A DNA stretch of 10,497 nucleotides from Rhodospirillales bacterium. Lineage in GTDB: Bacteria; Pseudomonadota; Alphaproteobacteria; ATCC43930; CGMCC-115725. The stretch is from assembly GCA_015654725.1 (NCBI GenBank), contig JAATGI010000296.1, positions 1 to 10,497 of the forward strand, given 5' to 3'. Shown here in pieces: positions 7,372 to 10,497 of the stretch (positions are counted from its first letter, which is position 1; each line of letters opens with the position of its first letter). Below the pieces are notes generated by a model that searched no databases, was not told where the DNA came from, and saw nothing but the letters and a program-made list of their open reading frames with translations. The position numbers and the translations under genes are program-made.

Positions 7372-8697
7372 ATGTTGGATGAAGCCAAGAACCGACTGAT
7401 CACCCAAACCGGCCCCGGCACGCCGATGGGCGAGCTATTGCGCCGTTATTGGATGCCGATCGCCGGCGCCAGCGAGTTCGATGACGAGACCAAGCGCGTC
7501 AAGCCGGTGCGGCTGATGGGCGAGGACCTCGTGCTCTACAAGGATTTGAACGGCACCTACGGGTTGATCGACCGGCATTGCTGCCATCGCCGCGCCGATC
7601 TCTCCTATGGCTTCGTCGAGGAATGCGGCCTGCGATGCAATTATCACGGCTGGCTTTACGACGAGAAGGGCAACTGCCTCGCGCAACCCTACGAAGACAT
7701 GGCACATCCCGACGCGCGCCTAAAGGATCGCATCAAAATCAAGGCCTATAAGGTCGAGGAACGGGCCGGCATGTTGTGGGCCTATCTCGGGCCGGCGCCG
7801 GCGCCGCTGGTGCCGAATTGGGAGCCCTTCACCTGGAAGAACGGCTTCGTCCAGATCGTGACCGCCGAGATTCCCTGCAACTGGTTCCAGTGCCAGGAAA
7901 ACTCGATCGATCCGGTGCATTTCGAATGGATGCATCTGAACTGGGGCATGCGGCTCCACAACCAGCTCGGCCCCTACAGCCCGCGCCACGTGAAGGTCGA
8001 TTTCGAGGAGTTCGATTACGGCTTCACCTATAAGCGCATCAAGGAAGACACCAACGACAAGGACCCGTTATGGACCGTGGGCCGCGTCTGCCTGTGGCCG
8101 AATTGCCTGTTCACCCGCGAGCATTTCGAATGGCGCGTGCCGATCGACGACGAGAACACCTTCTCGATCACCTGGGCCTTCAATCGCGTGCCCAAGGAAC
8201 GCGAACCTTATGTCCAGAACCGCATCCCGACCTGGCAGGGCCCGATTAAGGACCCCAAGACCGGCCGCTGGATCGATAGCCATGTGATGAATCAGGATTT
8301 CATCGCCTGGGTCGGGCAAGGCACCGTCGCCGACCGCGGCAAGGAAAATCTCGCCGCCAGCGACAAGGGGGTGGCGCTGCTGCGCCGCCGCTTCTTCGAG
8401 GATCTGGAACTGGTGGCGCAAGGCAAAGATCCGAAAGGCCTGGTCCGCGACCCCAAGCTCAATGAATGCGTCGAACTGCCGATCGCCTATCGCGGCAACT
8501 ATGTCGACGGCCTTCCGTTGGCGCAGCTCGTCAAGCATCCGGTGTTTTCGGGCCAGTTGCGCGACTATGTCTTTCAGACCGGGCAGCCCGCAGAAGTGCG
8601 CCGTGCCTTTGTCGACGCCATGGGCATCGACCTAACCGGCACGGCGAACGCGGATTTCCTATCGCCGATTCAGGGGTCTCAATCGAACCGGCAGTAA
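7372..8697 (+). CDS. Rieske non-haem iron oxygenase, alpha subunit (phthalate-dioxygenase type)
   Basis: The 441-residue cytoplasmic protein carries an N-terminal Rieske domain (about 27-140) with 2Fe-2S ligands C70, H72, C89 and H92 (CCH, then CNYHGW). The catalytic domain holds the mononuclear iron ligands H183 and H188 in ENSIDPVHFEWMH, with bridging D180. D309 in 'MNQDFIAW' is the likely third ligand. The 'VADRGKENLAASDKG' stretch near 319-333 is typical of the phthalate 4,5-dioxygenase-like group, which hydroxylates or demethylates aromatic acids using electrons from a separate reductase. No reductase is encoded beside it here. AGGGA at 7360-7364, seven bases before the ATG, sets the start. 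The 48-base gap to the cyclase gene means shared transcription is possible. The exact substrate cannot be read from sequence. Confidence 0.92.
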   Translation: MLDEAKNRLITQTGPGTPMGELLRRYWMPIAGASEFDDETKRVKPVRLMGEDLVLYKDLNGTYGLIDRHCCHRRADLSYGFVEECGLRCNYHGWLYDEKGNCLAQPYEDMAHPDARLKDRIKIKAYKVEERAGMLWAYLGPAPAPLVPNWEPFTWKNGFVQIVTAEIPCNWFQCQENSIDPVHFEWMHLNWGMRLHNQLGPYSPRHVKVDFEEFDYGFTYKRIKEDTNDKDPLWTVGRVCLWPNCLFTREHFEWRVPIDDENTFSITWAFNRVPKEREPYVQNRIPTWQGPIKDPKTGRWIDSHVMNQDFIAWVGQGTVADRGKENLAASDKGVALLRRRFFEDLELVAQGKDPKGLVRDPKLNECVELPIAYRGNYVDGLPLAQLVKHPVFSGQLRDYVFQTGQPAEVRRAFVDAMGIDLTGTANADFLSPIQGSQSNRQ

Positions 8698-8716
8698 CGG
8701 CGCCGGCGCAGCGCGC
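8698..8716. other. Convergent gene junction, 19 bases
   Basis: The Rieske oxygenase stop (TAA, 8695-8697) and the PPOX-like stop (8717-8719, minus strand) face each other over 19 very GC-rich bases containing the palindrome CGGCGCCG. There is no T-run on either strand, so no standard intrinsic terminator can be called, and the two transcripts probably overlap at their 3' ends. Confidence 0.5.
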
Positions 8717-9154
8717 TTACTCGGTTTTCAGCGAATCGCCGGTCAAATCCTCGGCGCGCTCGATCTCGATCAACACGGCATAGCCCTTTTTCTCCGGGTC
8801 GCCGTTCTTCTCCGGCTGGATCAGCTTTTCCCAAACCTGGTCGTAGATCGGGCCGGATTTGTGGATTTTGGCGACGCCGTAGAAGCGCGCGATGCCGCCC
8901 TTGGGCAGCACGCCGCTCGCCCGCAGCTCGGACTTGCGGAAAAATACTGTGACCTTGCTGCCGTCCTTGAGATTGGCGTTGGTGGAGCCGCGGCCGCGTT
9001 CCCACAGCGCGATGTGGTGATCGTCGAACACCATGGTGCTGCCGCGCGCCGTGACCTGCGCGTAGCCGTTCGGCAGCACGGTCGCAATCAGCGCGACATT
9101 CACCGGAAACGCGGTGTTGATGTGTTCGTGAAGAGCATGCGGAATCTTGGCCAT
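8717..9154 (-). CDS. Pyridoxamine 5'-phosphate oxidase-like FMN-binding split-barrel protein
   Basis: The 145-residue protein has the strand pattern of the FMN split-barrel superfamily: 'VALIATVLPNGYAQVTARGS' near residues 20-39, a 'STNANLKDGSKVTVFFR' segment at 57-73 (typical of the flavin-binding loop and strand), then 'GIARFYGVAKIHKSG' at 87-101. Members bind FMN or related cofactors and reduce or oxidise small molecules; many remain uncharacterised, and true PNPOx (PdxH) is longer. AGGGG at 9161-9165 on the plus-strand coordinates (read on the minus strand), six bases before the ATG, fixes the start. It is the last gene of a minus-strand block behind the SDR gene, separated from it by the heptamer-repeat spacer. 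It ends 19 bases from the converging Rieske gene. Substrate unknown. Confidence 0.8.
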   Translation of the reverse strand: MAKIPHALHEHINTAFPVNVALIATVLPNGYAQVTARGSTMVFDDHHIALWERGRGSTNANLKDGSKVTVFFRKSELRASGVLPKGGIARFYGVAKIHKSGPIYDQVWEKLIQPEKNGDPEKKGYAVLIEIERAEDLTGDSLKTE

Positions 9155-9241
9155 TTGAATCCCCTGAGTTGTCGGTTATCGGTCGCCAGTTATCAGTCGT
9201 CGGCAAAGTTTTTAACTGAAAACTGACAACTGCAAACTTCG
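9155..9241 (-). repeat. Heptamer-repeat cluster with inverted arms in the SDR-PPOX-like spacer
   Basis: On the plus strand, five 7-bp units lie end to end from 9168 to 9202: GTTGTCG, GTTATCG, GTCGCCA, GTTATCA, GTCGTCG (consensus GTYRYCR). After an 11-bp GCAAAGTTTTT (9203-9213), the same unit appears inverted as AAC (part), TGAAAAC, TGACAAC and TGCAAAC (9214-9237). Positions 9182-9198 and 9214-9230 are 17-base imperfect inverted repeats. In the minus-strand transcript they pair at 16 of 17 positions, counting G-U, around a 15-base loop. The stretch is more AT-rich than its surroundings. It resembles short tandemly repeated repetitive sequences known from cyanobacteria and other bacteria. No promoter was recognised in this spacer. 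Confidence 0.75.
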
Positions 9242-10030
9242 TCAGAACGCGCTTTTGATCACGCCGCCTTCGACGCGCAGATTGGCGCCGTGCGTTCCCG
9301 ATGCGGCCTCGCTGCATACATAGACCACCATGTTGGCGACTTCATCGGTCGAGGTGAAGCGCCAAATGAGCGAGGTCGAGCGCCGCTTTTCGATCCATTC
9401 CTTGGCGATCTCCTCGCGCGGCTTGCCGAGCCGCTCGGCCATGCGGTCGAACACCTCGCTTAACGTCGGGCCGGGCAGCACGGAATTCGCCGTGACGCCG
9501 GTACCGACCAGCGTTTCCGCGACGCCGCGCGCCAGCGCGATCACGCCCGCCTTGGCGACGCCGTAGGGAATCATCTCGGGCGGAATCTGCACGCCGGATT
9601 CGCTCGAAATATAGACGAGGCGCCCCCAATTCTTGTCGCGCATCTTCGGCAGATAGACTTGCGTCAAACGCACCGCGCTGACGACATTGACCTCGAAGAT
9701 GGTGTGCCAATCGGCGTCCTCGAGCTTGTCGAACGGCTTCATGATGCCGCCGAGCCCGCCGAGATTGTTGACCAGGATATCGACCGACGGGACCGCCGCG
9801 ATAACCGCGCGCGCCCCCTCGGCGGTGGCGAGATCGCCGGCGACGCCCTTCAATTGCGCCTTCGGCACCGCGCTCGCGATCTTGTCGAGCGCGGCGGCGA
9901 CGCGCGCTTGCGTGCGGCCGTTCACCCACACCAGCGCGCCCTGCTCGGCCAAGCCCTTGGCGATGGCGAAGCCGATGCCCGCCGTCGAGGCGGTCACGAG
10001 CGCGGTCTTGCCGCTGAGATCGAGATTCAT
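9242..10030 (-). CDS. Short-chain dehydrogenase/reductase (classical SDR)
   Basis: The 262-residue protein shows a full classical SDR layout on a Rossmann fold. The nucleotide-binding glycine motif is TASTAGIG at residues 13-20 (Ala in place of the usual first Gly of TGxxxGxG). D66 is in 'GDLAT', the structural NNLGG motif is at 88-92, and the catalytic residues are N115, S143, Y156 and K160 (YGVAK). The end 'VEGGVIKSAF' matches the usual 'G..i.vdGG' close. It should be a cytoplasmic NAD(P)H-dependent oxidoreductase of alcohols or ketones; substrate and cofactor preference are not certain, although 'NGRT' at 37-40 after the second strand favours NADP(H). GAGAGGG lies six bases before the ATG. 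The gene begins 15 bases after the DUF934 stop, so the two are very likely co-transcribed. Confidence 0.92.
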   Translation of the reverse strand: MNLDLSGKTALVTASTAGIGFAIAKGLAEQGALVWVNGRTQARVAAALDKIASAVPKAQLKGVAGDLATAEGARAVIAAVPSVDILVNNLGGLGGIMKPFDKLEDADWHTIFEVNVVSAVRLTQVYLPKMRDKNWGRLVYISSESGVQIPPEMIPYGVAKAGVIALARGVAETLVGTGVTANSVLPGPTLSEVFDRMAERLGKPREEIAKEWIEKRRSTSLIWRFTSTDEVANMVVYVCSEAASGTHGANLRVEGGVIKSAF

Positions 10031-10045
10031 AAGTTGCCCTCTCGG

Positions 10046-10497
10046 TTACGACACGGCACGGGCGCGCGATGGCGCGGCATGTTCCTCGCCCGCTTGCCGG
10101 TCCCGCGCGATTACCGGCCGTCGATCGACGCTGGCCTGATAAAAGCGCGTATAGCGATGGACCGCTTCGGGAAAGGCGTCCGCGTCCTTGTCCTTAGCGA
10201 CTTCGAACGCGTCGAAGCCGGCGCGCAGCATGAAAAGAAATTGATCGCGCAATACCTGGCCCGTGGCGCGAATCTCGCCGCGATAGCCGAGGCGCTCGCG
10301 CAATCGCCGCGCCTGGCTGTAGGCGCGGCCGTCGCGGAAGCTCGGAAACACCAGCGCGATGGCGGCAAGCTTGCCGAGATATGGTTCGAGTTCGGCGATG
10401 TCGCGGTTGTTGGGCCAAATCACGCCCACCGGCGCCGCGCCGCCGAGCGCCGCCGCGGGATCGGCGAGGAACCGCGCCGCGGCGAACAGCGCCGGGC
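10046..10497 (-). CDS. DUF934 family protein, N-terminus cut by the window edge
   Basis: The frame is open to the right edge, giving about 150 visible residues; the GTG at 10429 is internal. The visible start reads 'LFAAARFLADPAAALGGAA', then 'VGVIWPNNRDIAELEPYLGKL', then the family core 'LVFPSFRDGRAYSQARRLRERLGYRGEIRATGQVLRDQ' (split here: 'FPSFRDGRAYSQAR' and 'GYRGEIRATGQVL'), followed by 'FMLRAGFDAFEV' and 'RYTRFYQ'. DUF934 proteins are usually about 150-170 residues, and only a few tens of residues should be missing. In many proteobacteria they sit beside sulfite/nitrite reductase and cysH-type genes of sulfate assimilation, and are thought to assist that pathway; the molecular role is unknown. 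Such genes may lie just beyond the right edge. The short Arg/Ala-rich tail after 'YQASVD' is not conserved family sequence as far as I can judge. Confidence 0.85.
   Translation of the reverse strand, partial: PALFAAARFLADPAAALGGAAPVGVIWPNNRDIAELEPYLGKLAAIALVFPSFRDGRAYSQARRLRERLGYRGEIRATGQVLRDQFLFMLRAGFDAFEVAKDKDADAFPEAVHRYTRFYQASVDRRPVIARDRQAGEEHAAPSRARAVS

Noticed and set aside
5683..7407. A 574-codon minus-strand frame and a 522-codon plus-strand frame (5814-7382) overlapping the cyclase gene.
   Set aside because: Both are shadows of the cyclase frame. They show no family motif, while the cyclase has all catalytic residues.
9168..9237. The heptamer cluster considered as a CRISPR array or an attachment site.
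   Set aside because: There are no unique spacers between the units, the units are only 7 bp and degenerate, and no integrase or tRNA gene is nearby.

Overview
The window is GC-rich DNA, with strongly GC-biased third codon positions, and is packed with genes on both strands. The gene types (a DUF934 protein, a CHASE2-class III cyclase, a phthalate-dioxygenase-type Rieske oxygenase and a CHAT/TPR protein) together suggest an alphaproteobacterium, perhaps from soil or sediment. This placement is inferred from gene content and composition, not from a marker gene. No tRNA, rRNA, CRISPR array, transposase or phage gene was seen.

Region 1 (1-7323, plus strand) is a tightly packed four-gene run that looks like a cell-surface and envelope-signalling operon. 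It starts inside a large secreted beta-helix protein of filamentous-haemagglutinin type, of which only the C-terminal 492 residues are visible. The next gene overlaps it by 7 bases and encodes a 1028-residue exported TPR protein ending in a CHAT caspase-like peptidase domain with an intact His-Cys pair. That gene overlaps by 4 bases (ATGA) with a 238-residue exported protein of unknown function. After a 36-base gap comes a 670-residue membrane adenylate cyclase with an extracytoplasmic CHASE2 sensor domain. The first three products are predicted to lie outside the cytoplasm, and the fourth could carry an envelope signal inward as cAMP. No source describing this exact operon as a system is known to me.

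Region 2 (7324-8697, plus strand) is a single Rieske non-haem iron oxygenase alpha subunit with its own ribosome binding site. No reductase or ferredoxin gene is visible beside it. It meets the next block tail to tail, with 19 bases between stop codons.

Region 3 (8717-10497, minus strand) is a three-gene block reading leftwards: a DUF934 protein (N-terminus cut by the window edge), a classical short-chain dehydrogenase/reductase, and a small FMN split-barrel (pyridoxamine-phosphate-oxidase-like) protein. The 87-base gap between the last two holds an AT-richer cluster of degenerate 7-bp repeats, five in one orientation followed by three to four inverted. It can fold into a 17-position hairpin in the transcript of these genes.

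The most promising candidate for an undescribed system is Region 1: surface exoprotein, exported CHAT protease, exported accessory protein and CHASE2 cyclase. The most unusual non-coding signal is the heptamer repeat at 9168-9237.
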